DNA of 64,000 nt from Candidatus Obscuribacterales bacterium. Lineage in GTDB: Bacteria; Cyanobacteriota; Vampirovibrionia; Obscuribacterales; Obscuribacteraceae. The notes beneath the pieces are model-generated. The model worked only from the letters and a program-made list of their open reading frames with translations. It was not told the DNA's origin and made no database searches. Of this stretch, positions 53,008 through 61,244 are shown one piece after another. Position numbers and translations under genes: made by a program. The DNA lies in NCBI GenBank assembly GCA_019746975.1, contig JAIERK010000042.1, positions 48,795 to 112,794 on the forward strand, written 5' to 3'. Position 1 is the first letter of the stretch, and every line of letters begins with the position of its first letter.

Positions 53008-56000
53008 GCCCGGACAAGCAGCAGACAGCCAAGGAGCCCGCCGAGGATTCAAAACGTCTTCGTCTGGTTGTCTTCTTGATGGCGTTACTTTGCGTTGTTG
53101 CCAGCAGCTGCTTTGTATTGACCGAATGGTGGCTAACAGCAACGTACTTAACGCTCATTGTCACAGGCAGTTTGCTTAGCTATTTTTTTCGCCATAAAGA
53201 TCCCGCCTGGTTGAGAATGGTCTGGTGGGTAGGAATTATTCTGGTTGGCGCTAACGGTTTTCGTGAGGTAAATGGACCTCTGCGTGACGAATTCGACTAT
53301 GTTTCGCCATTTGTCCATTTTCTGTCTGGAATCTTTTGCTTTATTACATTCAGCATGAGATCGAGATCTGACCTAAACACCGCTTCCGGTCTAGGGCTGA
53401 TGTTGATCTGTCTGGCCGCTCCAGTTGCTAAAGGACTGCCTTACGGCGCCTGCGTGCTAGGTTACCTGGTGCTCGGCTCTATCATGATGTATTACGATTG
53501 CCTCTCCAGGACGATGAACAGTTGGCTCAAGCAACCGATCGTGAGGGCCCCAGAGTTCCGCGCGCCGTTGCGGACGCGTCGGATTCCGAGAGGAAATACG
53601 CTTCTACTGTTGACGCTAGTGCCACTCCTGGCAGTGGCGATGTTTTTCTATGTTCCGAGAGCAGATGAAGCGATAGATCAGATCTGGGCCTATACGAAGG
53701 TCATGAACCTCGAGTATCTCACAGACCTTATTTTCAAGAAGACGCACACAGAACCTCTCAAAGACAAAGAGCGAACTGCCAGAAGCTGGTTCACCAAGAA
53801 TGATCCCAACTTGATTAAGCAGCTGCCGAGAAAGCCGGAGTTCGAACCGGCAAAGAGAACGAGAAAAGAAAAGGAAGCAGAAAAGAAATTCAAGCTTAGT
53901 CGCGCGGAGTTGAGACAACTTCAAATCCAGCTGCGTCAGCTAAAGTCGGAGCTCGAACGAGCCAAGCAAAATGACAATAAAGCCGAGCAAGAAGCTTTAG
54001 AGAAGAAAATCGCGGAGATTGAAAAAGCTCTGAAGGACAAGTCCAAAGCAAAGCAAAAACTGCCGCCGCCGCCTCCTCCTCCGAAGGTCAAAAAAGACGA
54101 CAAGCCCAAGCCGCCTGAGAAAAAACTCGAGCCGCCCAAGCCTCCAGAGAAGAAACCTGAACCTCCAAAGCCGCCGAAGCCGCCTGAGGTCAAGGTAAAA
54201 CCTCCAGTGAAAAAGAAAGAAGAGAAGAAACCTGAGGTTAAGCCTCCGGAGAAGAAGAAAGAGGAGAAGCCAAAACCTCCGAAACCTCCTGAGAAAAAAG
54301 CTGAGCCTCCAAAGAAACCTAAGCTGCCGGAGAAGAAGGCTGAGCCGGTGAAGAAGGCCGAGCCACCAAAAGTTAAGCCTCCTGAGAAAAAAGCACCTCC
54401 AAAACCACCGCCGGATCCGAAGATCAAGGCGAAGCCGCCTGGTCACAAAGATCCGCCGAAGCCGCCTAAGCCTCCGGAAGTCAAAATTGATCCGAAGACA
54501 CTAAAGCTAGTGCCTCCGAAGCCTCCTAAAGATAAGCCGAAGCCGCCGGAGCCACCCAAGAAGGATAAGGTCAAACCGCCTAAGCCTCCGGAAATCAAAA
54601 TTGATCCGAAGACACTAAAGCTAGTGCCTCCGAAACCTACAAAGGATAAGCCTAAGCCGCCGGAGCCGCCGAAGAAGGACAAGGTCAAACCGCCTAAACC
54701 TCCAGAAATCAAAATCGATCCGAAGACACTAAAGCTAGTGCCTCCGAAGCCTACTAAGGACAAGCCGAAGCCACCGGAGCCGCCCAAGAAGGACAAGAAG
54801 GACAAGGTCAAACCGCCTAAGCCTCCAGAAATCAAAATCGATCCGAAGACACTGAAGCTGGTGCCGCCTAAGCCGGAGAAGGTCAAGAAACCAGAGAAAA
54901 ATAAAAAACCTCCAAAGCCTGAGAAGAAGCCGCCAGAGATCAAGATCGATCCGAAGACGCTGAAGATAGAGCCTCCTAAGCCTGAGACGAAGGTCAAGCC
55001 TCCTGAAAAAGGTAAGAAGCCGCCGAAGCCTCCGAAGTCTGAGAAGAAGCCACCAGAGATCAAGATTGATCCGAAGACACTGAAGCTGGTGCCTTTGACC
55101 AAAGCACAGTTAGCGGAACAGGAGCGTCAACGCAAGTTAGCTGAGAAGAAGGCTGAGAAGAACAAGAAGCCTGCGAAACCGGTGATTGACCCGAAGAAAA
55201 AACCAGCTGTCATCAAAATCGATCCTAAGTCGCTGAAGCTGGTGCCTTTGACCAAAGCACAGATAGCAGAACAGGAGCGTCAACGCAAGTTAGCCGAGAA
55301 GAAGAATTCCAAGAAGGCGAAATCTCTGAGCGAGAAGAAGACAGAGGTCAAAATTGATCCGAAGACACTCAAGCTCGTACCATTGACCAAGGCACAATTA
55401 GCTGAACAGGAACGCTTACGTAAGTTGGCTGGCCCGCCTAAGTACGAGCCGGCTGGTGACGTGAGTGATGGGAATGATCTGTCCATTGCACCACCGATCC
55501 CGCTTGACGATCATGTGGTGTTGAATGTCAAATCTCGACGTTTGGTCTTCCTTAGAAGACAGTGCTTCGACTTCTATGACGGTAAGTCCTGGTCACATTC
55601 TCACGAAGAGGGTGAAACTGTAAAGGTTCTCGACAACACGATGCCCCGTGAACCGGAGAAGCTGGAGCATGTCGATACTACGATCAAGTCGACGAGAGCG
55701 GGCCGTTTGTACACGCCGGCAGCGCCAGGGTCCGTTGGACAAGGCGCTCAGACATCGGTCCTCGGCAACGTGACCGACCAGAATCCAGAACCGGAGCCGG
55801 TAGAACCGCAGCCTGTCAAGGTTGAAACCGCGCCTGCGCCTGAAGAAGTCAAAGCGTCGAGACCGTTCGAATTCGAAAGCACGATGAGACCGATCTTCAA
55901 AGTTGGATTGGCAGATGCTCTACTTCGAAACAAGACTCTGCCGACAGTGGAGTTGGTTCAAGAAGTCAAAGTCGTCGCGAAATCCATCGGGGATGTCGTT

Positions 56001-57242
56001 CCTGCTGGATGGATACCACAAGAGGTGAAGCTCGAGAGAACGAAAGTCAACGTTGATGCTCTCGGCGTTATGACCTGCGACAAACCTATTCTCCGAGACA
56101 CGGAGTTCAAGGTGAAAACGGAACTTCCGATCTATCCAATCGATACGATGAAGTCCGATTTGCCGATCGATGCGCAAGAAGAAGATCAGATAAGAACCCG
56201 TTTCAACCGTTTCTTGCAAATACCAAAGACCGCTACCGATGAGCTTTTCCGTACGGCAGAAAAAATCTCTGATCCGCGGTGCAACTGGTTCGTTCAGTGC
56301 CAACAGGTGGCTGAGTACATTCGCAAGAATTACGAATACGATACGAATAGAGAGTGCAATCCTGCTACAACAGATGAAGTCCAGGACTTCCTATTCAACA
56401 GAAAGAAAGGCAATTGCACAGATTATGCTTCTGCATTTGTCGTGCTCACACGTTGCATTGGAATTCCCGCACGGGTAGTCAGTGGGTACTCACCGGGCGA
56501 TGCGAATCCAGTTACCGGAATTCAGGAAGTTCGACTTCGACATCGTCTCGTTTGGGCCGAAGCCTACATCCCTCAATTCGGTTGGGTCCCCTTCGATTGC
56601 ACCCCGCAAGGTGTGATGCCCGCTGTGCAGCGCGAAAATAGTTACACTCCCGAAAAGCTCGCTGATGATCTGGAAGAAAAGCTTGGCATGGCTGCCGCCG
56701 GCATTCAATTGCCTAGCCTGACAGAAATCATTGGTACCGTCATCGGCATCATCGTGGCTTTGGTCCTCGCTCTGGTTGCTTATAAGGTGTCTACCAAACT
56801 GTACAGACGGTGGAGAGAAAGACTCGATGGTAGAGGTCCAGAATGGAGTCTCTACAAGAAAGTCGCTAAGAGTGTCAAGCAAAGCACTAAACTTTCAAGA
56901 GGCTCGAGCGAGACTCCCACAGAGTTCATCGAACGTGTTCAGCGTGTCGTTAACGAACGAAGAGCTGCTGGTAAAGAAGCCCCTGACGCATTACCAGAAG
57001 CCCTGGACGGCTTCCTCAAGTCCTACTCAGCAGTATACTTCGGACAACAACTGCAAGAGATGGAGTCGCTGAGATTCCATGCCTTCGAAGTTATGAAACT
57101 CTCGAAGTCCAAGATTGACCTGTCCGATGGTGGTTCTAACGGTTCAAATGGTTCGAACGGACCTAATGGATCTAACGGCGGACAGAAAGGTCGCGATATT
57201 CCCAAATCTGATGCAACTTCCAGCGCGTTGAGACGCAGATAA
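53004..57242 (+). CDS. Giant transglutaminase-like membrane protein (TgpA-type) with Lys/Pro repeats
   Basis: 1412 residues from ATG 53004 (GGAGG 6 bases before, ATGA overlap with the DUF58 stop). TgpA-type layout: about six N-terminal membrane helices (1-215), a periplasmic transglutaminase-like domain (about 1095-1200) and a C-terminal membrane helix (about 1235-1260) plus a DUF4129-like tail ending in a Gly/Ser/Asn-rich stretch. Inserted between is about 500 residues of coiled and Lys/Pro-rich sequence (about 285-815), including eight KIDPKTLKLV units. The catalytic Cys is present (GNCTDYA, C1138) and FDCTPQG supplies an Asp. The usual His two residues before Trp (HAW) is Leu (LVWAEAY, L1182); a His sits two residues earlier (H1180). 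Activity is therefore uncertain. Cell-wall-spanning linker is the likely role of the insert. Confidence 0.92.
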   Translation: MSPDKQQTAKEPAEDSKRLRLVVFLMALLCVVASSCFVLTEWWLTATYLTLIVTGSLLSYFFRHKDPAWLRMVWWVGIILVGANGFREVNGPLRDEFDYVSPFVHFLSGIFCFITFSMRSRSDLNTASGLGLMLICLAAPVAKGLPYGACVLGYLVLGSIMMYYDCLSRTMNSWLKQPIVRAPEFRAPLRTRRIPRGNTLLLLTLVPLLAVAMFFYVPRADEAIDQIWAYTKVMNLEYLTDLIFKKTHTEPLKDKERTARSWFTKNDPNLIKQLPRKPEFEPAKRTRKEKEAEKKFKLSRAELRQLQIQLRQLKSELERAKQNDNKAEQEALEKKIAEIEKALKDKSKAKQKLPPPPPPPKVKKDDKPKPPEKKLEPPKPPEKKPEPPKPPKPPEVKVKPPVKKKEEKKPEVKPPEKKKEEKPKPPKPPEKKAEPPKKPKLPEKKAEPVKKAEPPKVKPPEKKAPPKPPPDPKIKAKPPGHKDPPKPPKPPEVKIDPKTLKLVPPKPPKDKPKPPEPPKKDKVKPPKPPEIKIDPKTLKLVPPKPTKDKPKPPEPPKKDKVKPPKPPEIKIDPKTLKLVPPKPTKDKPKPPEPPKKDKKDKVKPPKPPEIKIDPKTLKLVPPKPEKVKKPEKNKKPPKPEKKPPEIKIDPKTLKIEPPKPETKVKPPEKGKKPPKPPKSEKKPPEIKIDPKTLKLVPLTKAQLAEQERQRKLAEKKAEKNKKPAKPVIDPKKKPAVIKIDPKSLKLVPLTKAQIAEQERQRKLAEKKNSKKAKSLSEKKTEVKIDPKTLKLVPLTKAQLAEQERLRKLAGPPKYEPAGDVSDGNDLSIAPPIPLDDHVVLNVKSRRLVFLRRQCFDFYDGKSWSHSHEEGETVKVLDNTMPREPEKLEHVDTTIKSTRAGRLYTPAAPGSVGQGAQTSVLGNVTDQNPEPEPVEPQPVKVETAPAPEEVKASRPFEFESTMRPIFKVGLADALLRNKTLPTVELVQEVKVVAKSIGDVVPAGWIPQEVKLERTKVNVDALGVMTCDKPILRDTEFKVKTELPIYPIDTMKSDLPIDAQEEDQIRTRFNRFLQIPKTATDELFRTAEKISDPRCNWFVQCQQVAEYIRKNYEYDTNRECNPATTDEVQDFLFNRKKGNCTDYASAFVVLTRCIGIPARVVSGYSPGDANPVTGIQEVRLRHRLVWAEAYIPQFGWVPFDCTPQGVMPAVQRENSYTPEKLADDLEEKLGMAAAGIQLPSLTEIIGTVIGIIVALVLALVAYKVSTKLYRRWRERLDGRGPEWSLYKKVAKSVKQSTKLSRGSSETPTEFIERVQRVVNERRAAGKEAPDALPEALDGFLKSYSAVYFGQQLQEMESLRFHAFEVMKLSKSKIDLSDGGSNGSNGSNGPNGSNGGQKGRDIPKSDATSSALRRR
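54477..55430 (+). repeat. In-gene tandem repeat, KIDPKTLKLV x8
   Basis: Eight units centred on EIKIDPKTLKLVP. The first four are about 40 residues apart and nearly identical (PPKPxKDKPKPPEPPKKDK linkers). The last three share a second linker (LTKAQLAEQERQRKLA). The DNA of adjacent units is also nearly identical, implying recent duplication. The antisense strand gives spurious Gly/Phe-rich ORFs. Confidence 0.92.
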
Positions 57243-57336
57243 GCACAGCCGCTCGCAGCGTTAATCGCGTCGGAGACTTGTTATTCGCAGTCGAATCTTG
57301 AGGAGATGTAGCGGTTGTCGATACACGGTTCGTTTG

Positions 57337-59850
57337 CTAATTGATACGCATCTGCATCAATTGATACTGCAGCAATAGCCCTGCCGCGCGCCATTTCAAT
57401 GAGGTCGGCATACTATTCAATTTTCCGAATATGTGCAGTAGCGTTGTGGTTCCATTGGCCATCGCAACCATCTGCTCCATCGCACTAATTTCTTCGGGAT
57501 CGACATCGGAGTCTTCGGCTACCTGTTTCCATCCAGTCGGGTTATCGATCTTCCTGACTAGTCGATCCGGAGTTGGTATCATCCTCAGTGCAACCATCAT
57601 TTTGTCTTCAGCAAGAGCCGCCTCCATGAGGCAACGCTCGAGCGAGCGCAGGGTCGTCGGTGCCATCTGCTGAGCGTCGCTAATGATGCGGGTTTGGAAG
57701 TTGTAACTGCCGGTCTTGAATGTGGTTATGAACTCAGTCATAGCGCCTTGACCTGCGAGATCATCTAAGGTCGCTGATGTTGGACTGCCATCGATCCAGG
57801 TGGTCACGAACTTTTGACCGCTGTCATTGACGACAATCAAAACACCACTCTTTTCTGTGCTGGCTATCGACTGCAACAGACCAACGTTGTCCATTACACC
57901 AAGTGTTCCCTGGATTTCCGTGACCTCCTTCGGACGATAGTCTGCGGGCACTTTCTGGAAGTCACATACAGAGTTGCCACCAAGTTTTTCTTTGACATAC
58001 GAAAGCGTTCTCGATGCCTGACCTACGAGTTCTTCTGCATTCTCACTGTCTCGAGGGAAAGTTGCCACACCAACGGAGACCGAGAGATCAGTCGCGCCTC
58101 CTGACCATTGAGCTTTGCTTATGACGGAGCTTCGAATTCCTTCAGCCACGTTGATAGCGGCACTGCCATTGATACCTTCCAGTACGACGGCCATGACATG
58201 CTCGTGATACCGAATCAGATAATTCGTCGCGCCCTTTTCTGGAATGATACGCTTGCTAATCGGCAGCAAACCGGTAATCAATTTCCCGATTTCGGAAAAC
58301 CATCTGTCCTGCATTTCTGCGGGGAATCGCGCTAATCTTGGCGTAGAGAAATCTGGTTGAATCATCAAGATCGAGAAGTGGCTGTCCGCTCCTTTCGACT
58401 TCACGCGTTCTACGATCTTCGGCATGAGCTCCTGGAAGTATATCTTGTTGCCCATACCAGTTGCGGGATCGTTCCATCGATCTTCGTTGCGCTCTTCGCG
58501 GATCCGATGTTCGTGATACAGCTCGAGCGCTTTATCGCGAAATCGCTCCAGCGCGCGAATTCGCTCGGGCGTCGATACTTTTCCCTGGCGCATGAATCCA
58601 GCTAAAAGGGCGAGCGGCTTCCCTTCATAACAGAACGGTAAATAAATGATTCTGCCAATCTGATCTTTCTGCGCCAACGCCTCAAAGCCCAGCTTCTTAA
58701 TCAACATCGGACCAACATCAATGCTCTTCTTTGACATGTTGCGTTCGTCTATAAATTCGCGATGGTCGATTTTGTTTAACAAGTCCAACGAATCATCATC
58801 AAGACCCAGGCAAGTCTCGACGGTGACCGCACGATTTTTCTCGATCTTCAAGAATGCGGCGGAGTCAACGATGTCGGTGTAGAGCTCGTGTATTCCATCA
58901 AGAAGCTGGACTGCGAATTCGTACGAAGACTCTACGGAGCGCAGCTCTTTATCGAACTTGACAGCAAACACACCGCTTTCAACGGTATTGAAGTCTGTGC
59001 GATATTCTCGTGTTGTCTCGGTCGTCTGGAATGGCATGGGAGGCGGCTTTTTCGGTTGCGGTTTGCGCGGCTCCATCCCTGATTTTTCCATGCTGTCTTT
59101 CAGGTCGAGGACACGATTCATGAGGATGTTCAGTGTTTTTCCCAAGGCGCGAAAGTCGGATGGCGCCGAGGTCAGCCTGGTAATGTCGTTGATCTGCTGT
59201 TTTGTGTAAGGCTCGGAAATGAGCGCCGAAAGCGTATCGATTGCACTGCCCAGGGAGCGAATCGAGCTTCCGATGATTGTTTCAAGGAGTATGAGACTAG
59301 CCACCCATACACCGATCATGATTATCAATACGGTGCCGAAATAAACCGGCATATACAGGCACGAAGTGATCGAGTCGAAGCTCGTCAGGCTCGGTAGAGT
59401 GTGTCCGTACGGTAGACCGACGTGGAGATTGAGCTTGTCGCTGTATGGTACGACAGCTTCGTAAAAGCTGTCATCTCTTATCGTGAGCGCTCTGGATGTC
59501 GACGGAATTTGTCTGCGAGAAGGTGCGAATGCCGACGAGAAGCCGCTTGCGCTGAGATTCTCGTTGTCGCTGAGATAGCACCAGGCTAGACCATACCGTC
59601 GGATTGCTTGTAAGAGAGTAAGGTTGCTCAGTGTCTCTGGCTTCAACTCGCGAGCTATGTGGCGAGCAAGCGGGTCGGCAAAGAATGGAACGAACACCGG
59701 GGTGAGCGATTGAGCTAGAAGTAGCGATACGAGCAGGGATGGTATCATCAGCCAGGCTATCCTGGCTGTCGCACGAGTAAGAATAGGTGGAAGGAATCCC
59801 TGCCCCTTGAAAGATCTGTTTGGTTTTTCAGGAGCTGTATTCGAACTCAA
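57337..59850 (-). CDS. Membrane protein with degenerate GGDEF and DUF4388 domains
   Basis: 837 residues. Membrane helices at about 30-55 and 172-195 flank a periplasmic sensor-like region. A HAMP-like stretch (about 200-255) and a GAF-like region (about 300-450) follow. A GGDEF-type domain comes next (ATGMGNKIYFQELMPKI, then YHEHVMAVVLEG where GGDEF should be, then LSVSVGVATFPRDS), so cyclase activity is unlikely. DUF4388/PATAN (about 635-745) and a C-terminal helical part end the protein. The start is probably TTG 59850. Role: signalling scaffold, inferred. Confidence 0.85.
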   Translation of the reverse strand: MSSNTAPEKPNRSFKGQGFLPPILTRATARIAWLMIPSLLVSLLLAQSLTPVFVPFFADPLARHIARELKPETLSNLTLLQAIRRYGLAWCYLSDNENLSASGFSSAFAPSRRQIPSTSRALTIRDDSFYEAVVPYSDKLNLHVGLPYGHTLPSLTSFDSITSCLYMPVYFGTVLIIMIGVWVASLILLETIIGSSIRSLGSAIDTLSALISEPYTKQQINDITRLTSAPSDFRALGKTLNILMNRVLDLKDSMEKSGMEPRKPQPKKPPPMPFQTTETTREYRTDFNTVESGVFAVKFDKELRSVESSYEFAVQLLDGIHELYTDIVDSAAFLKIEKNRAVTVETCLGLDDDSLDLLNKIDHREFIDERNMSKKSIDVGPMLIKKLGFEALAQKDQIGRIIYLPFCYEGKPLALLAGFMRQGKVSTPERIRALERFRDKALELYHEHRIREERNEDRWNDPATGMGNKIYFQELMPKIVERVKSKGADSHFSILMIQPDFSTPRLARFPAEMQDRWFSEIGKLITGLLPISKRIIPEKGATNYLIRYHEHVMAVVLEGINGSAAINVAEGIRSSVISKAQWSGGATDLSVSVGVATFPRDSENAEELVGQASRTLSYVKEKLGGNSVCDFQKVPADYRPKEVTEIQGTLGVMDNVGLLQSIASTEKSGVLIVVNDSGQKFVTTWIDGSPTSATLDDLAGQGAMTEFITTFKTGSYNFQTRIISDAQQMAPTTLRSLERCLMEAALAEDKMMVALRMIPTPDRLVRKIDNPTGWKQVAEDSDVDPEEISAMEQMVAMANGTTTLLHIFGKLNSMPTSLKWRAAGLLLQYQLMQMRIN

Positions 59851-59976
59851 TAGCCTATTCGCCGTAACTCTATATCTTTAGCAAATGTGCCCGAGTCTTA
59901 TGGTGTTTAACTGACTTTCTTATTATGAGAAACACTAAGAGTTGTCAGGGTTCTTAATCTATGCTTCTATGCAGTG

Positions 59977-60190
59977 AAACCGCTGAAGGCGTGGCTTTTG
60001 GCACGGCATCTTTGCCGGATTCAGTCTGGGTGTGGGAAAAACCGCATGGTCGAGTCACGAAATAGTCACGCCGCATTCATAGACTGTCATCTACAGCTGC
60101 TTGTGAAGCAGTGATTCGAAAGAATGTCTCTGGTTGGCGCTATGGGACGAATTTAGAACCTCAGCAAACTTGCTGAGGTTTCTTGTTTTT
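59977..60190 (+). ncRNA. Candidate small RNA ending at an intrinsic terminator
   Basis: A strong plus-strand terminator (60159-60190) has no plus-strand coding gene before it for over 2 kb. A possible promoter (TTGTCA 59942, TTCTAT 59965, 17-base spacing) would make a transcript of about 210 bases. Internal stems include ACAGCTGCTTGTGAAGCAGTG (about 60092-60112). I could not match it to 6S, SRP, tmRNA or RNase P. Confidence 0.35.
60159..60190 (+). terminator. Rho-independent terminator upstream of imuA
   Basis: CCTCAGCAA-AC-TTGCTGAGG, a 9-base perfect stem, then TTTCTTGTTTTT. It lies on the plus strand ahead of the imuA promoter and insulates it. Confidence 0.9.
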
Positions 60191-60199
60191 GAACTAGTC

Positions 60200-60248
60200 T
60201 TGACACACATACTAATGTATGGTTTGATCTTGTGTACTGGCTATCAGT
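60200..60248 (+). promoter_or_regulatory. imuA-imuB promoter with LexA-like inverted repeats
   Basis: TTGACA (60200-60205), 17-base spacer, TTTGAT (60223-60228). In the spacer is CATAC-TAAT-GTATG (60208-60221), whose core resembles the SOS box reported for cyanobacteria (GTACxxxxGTxC type). A second inverted repeat ACTG-GCTAT-CAGT (60236-60248) covers the start of transcription. LexA control of an imuA-imuB unit is expected. Confidence 0.6.
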
Positions 60249-60332
60249 GTAGAAATTCGTGAAGAACACCAATTGTTTTTCGCGAGCAATTCTTTGCTGG
60301 TTTTTCAAAAATACTTTTAGGTGGTGACACGC

Positions 60333-61244
60333 GTGAATGCAAATGTTGCGGTGTTGAAGCAGCAGCTTGAGCACCTGTTTCCGGGCAAATGGCTTAGTGG
60401 AGGCGATGGGGATAAAATCCTACGCACCGGTATCCGGGATATAGATTCCGGTATTACTGCTGGATTTGCAAGACGACAAATTACTGAATGGAGCGGACTT
60501 TCATCATCCGGTAAATCAACTCTTTTGAGGGGAGCAATTGCTCATTGGTGTACTAATGGTTTGAATGTCGGATACGTTGATACATTTAGTCGTTTAGTCG
60601 CTTCGGACTGGGCTTTTGTTAAAGAAGGGCACTATGGTCCAGTGCCACTGAATATGATGCAGCGGAAGGGCAATGCGGCAGGAGAGTTTTTGGTTGTTAG
60701 AGTAAGTGAAAGTCTGGCTCAGCATCGGTCCTCTTTACTCAACAAAGGTGTTAATCGGAGTGGAGCTTCGGCACAAAGTGAAGCTGTTTCCAGAAAGGAT
60801 GTTAAGCAAGAAGCGTTTTGGGTCGTCGAGCAGTTAATCAGGAGCACCATATTTGATGCCATTGTTTTTGACATGGGAGAATCTTTGTATTTTAACGATC
60901 GCCTGTTTGCCAGATTGAAGCGGGCGCTCGAGAGATCCAGGACGGCATTGATTGTTCTGAAGGACCGGCAGTTGCGAGAGCATTATTCAACAAAGAAGGT
61001 AGATAGTGATATCGCAAATAGTGGCTGGGGATGTCACACCAATATGTGTTTTAAATGGTCCGCCCCGATACACTACGAGAGCGGTATGTCAGGATTGGCG
61101 CTGATTTCGCCTGCCATTAAAGGCGTTGTTAGCCGTGATGGAATGACACAAAATATGGAGGCTAAATTGAACATGCATGTCCAGAATCGCTTGTTTACGC
61201 ATCCCCAGATTCCCGATCGTCGTACACCAAAAGCAAGAGCCTGA
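60333..61244 (+). CDS. imuA: ImuA, RecA-like mutasome protein
   Basis: About 303 residues from GTG 60333 (AGGTGG 8 bases upstream; the frame opens at 60321). RecA/SulA-like fold with LRTGIRDIDSGI, Walker A LSSSGKSTLLRGA near 60, YVDTFSRLVASDW and IFDAIVFDMGE. ImuA acts with ImuB (and usually DnaE2) in error-prone repair synthesis after DNA damage. Its end overlaps the imuB start by about 68 bases, so they are made together. No DnaE2 gene follows in the window. Confidence 0.86.
   Translation: MNANVAVLKQQLEHLFPGKWLSGGDGDKILRTGIRDIDSGITAGFARRQITEWSGLSSSGKSTLLRGAIAHWCTNGLNVGYVDTFSRLVASDWAFVKEGHYGPVPLNMMQRKGNAAGEFLVVRVSESLAQHRSSLLNKGVNRSGASAQSEAVSRKDVKQEAFWVVEQLIRSTIFDAIVFDMGESLYFNDRLFARLKRALERSRTALIVLKDRQLREHYSTKKVDSDIANSGWGCHTNMCFKWSAPIHYESGMSGLALISPAIKGVVSRDGMTQNMEAKLNMHVQNRLFTHPQIPDRRTPKARA

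Noticed and set aside
53936..55102. Minus-strand ORFs rich in Gly, Phe and Leu
   Set aside because: Complement of the Lys/Pro-rich repeat; composition follows from GC-rich repeated codons.
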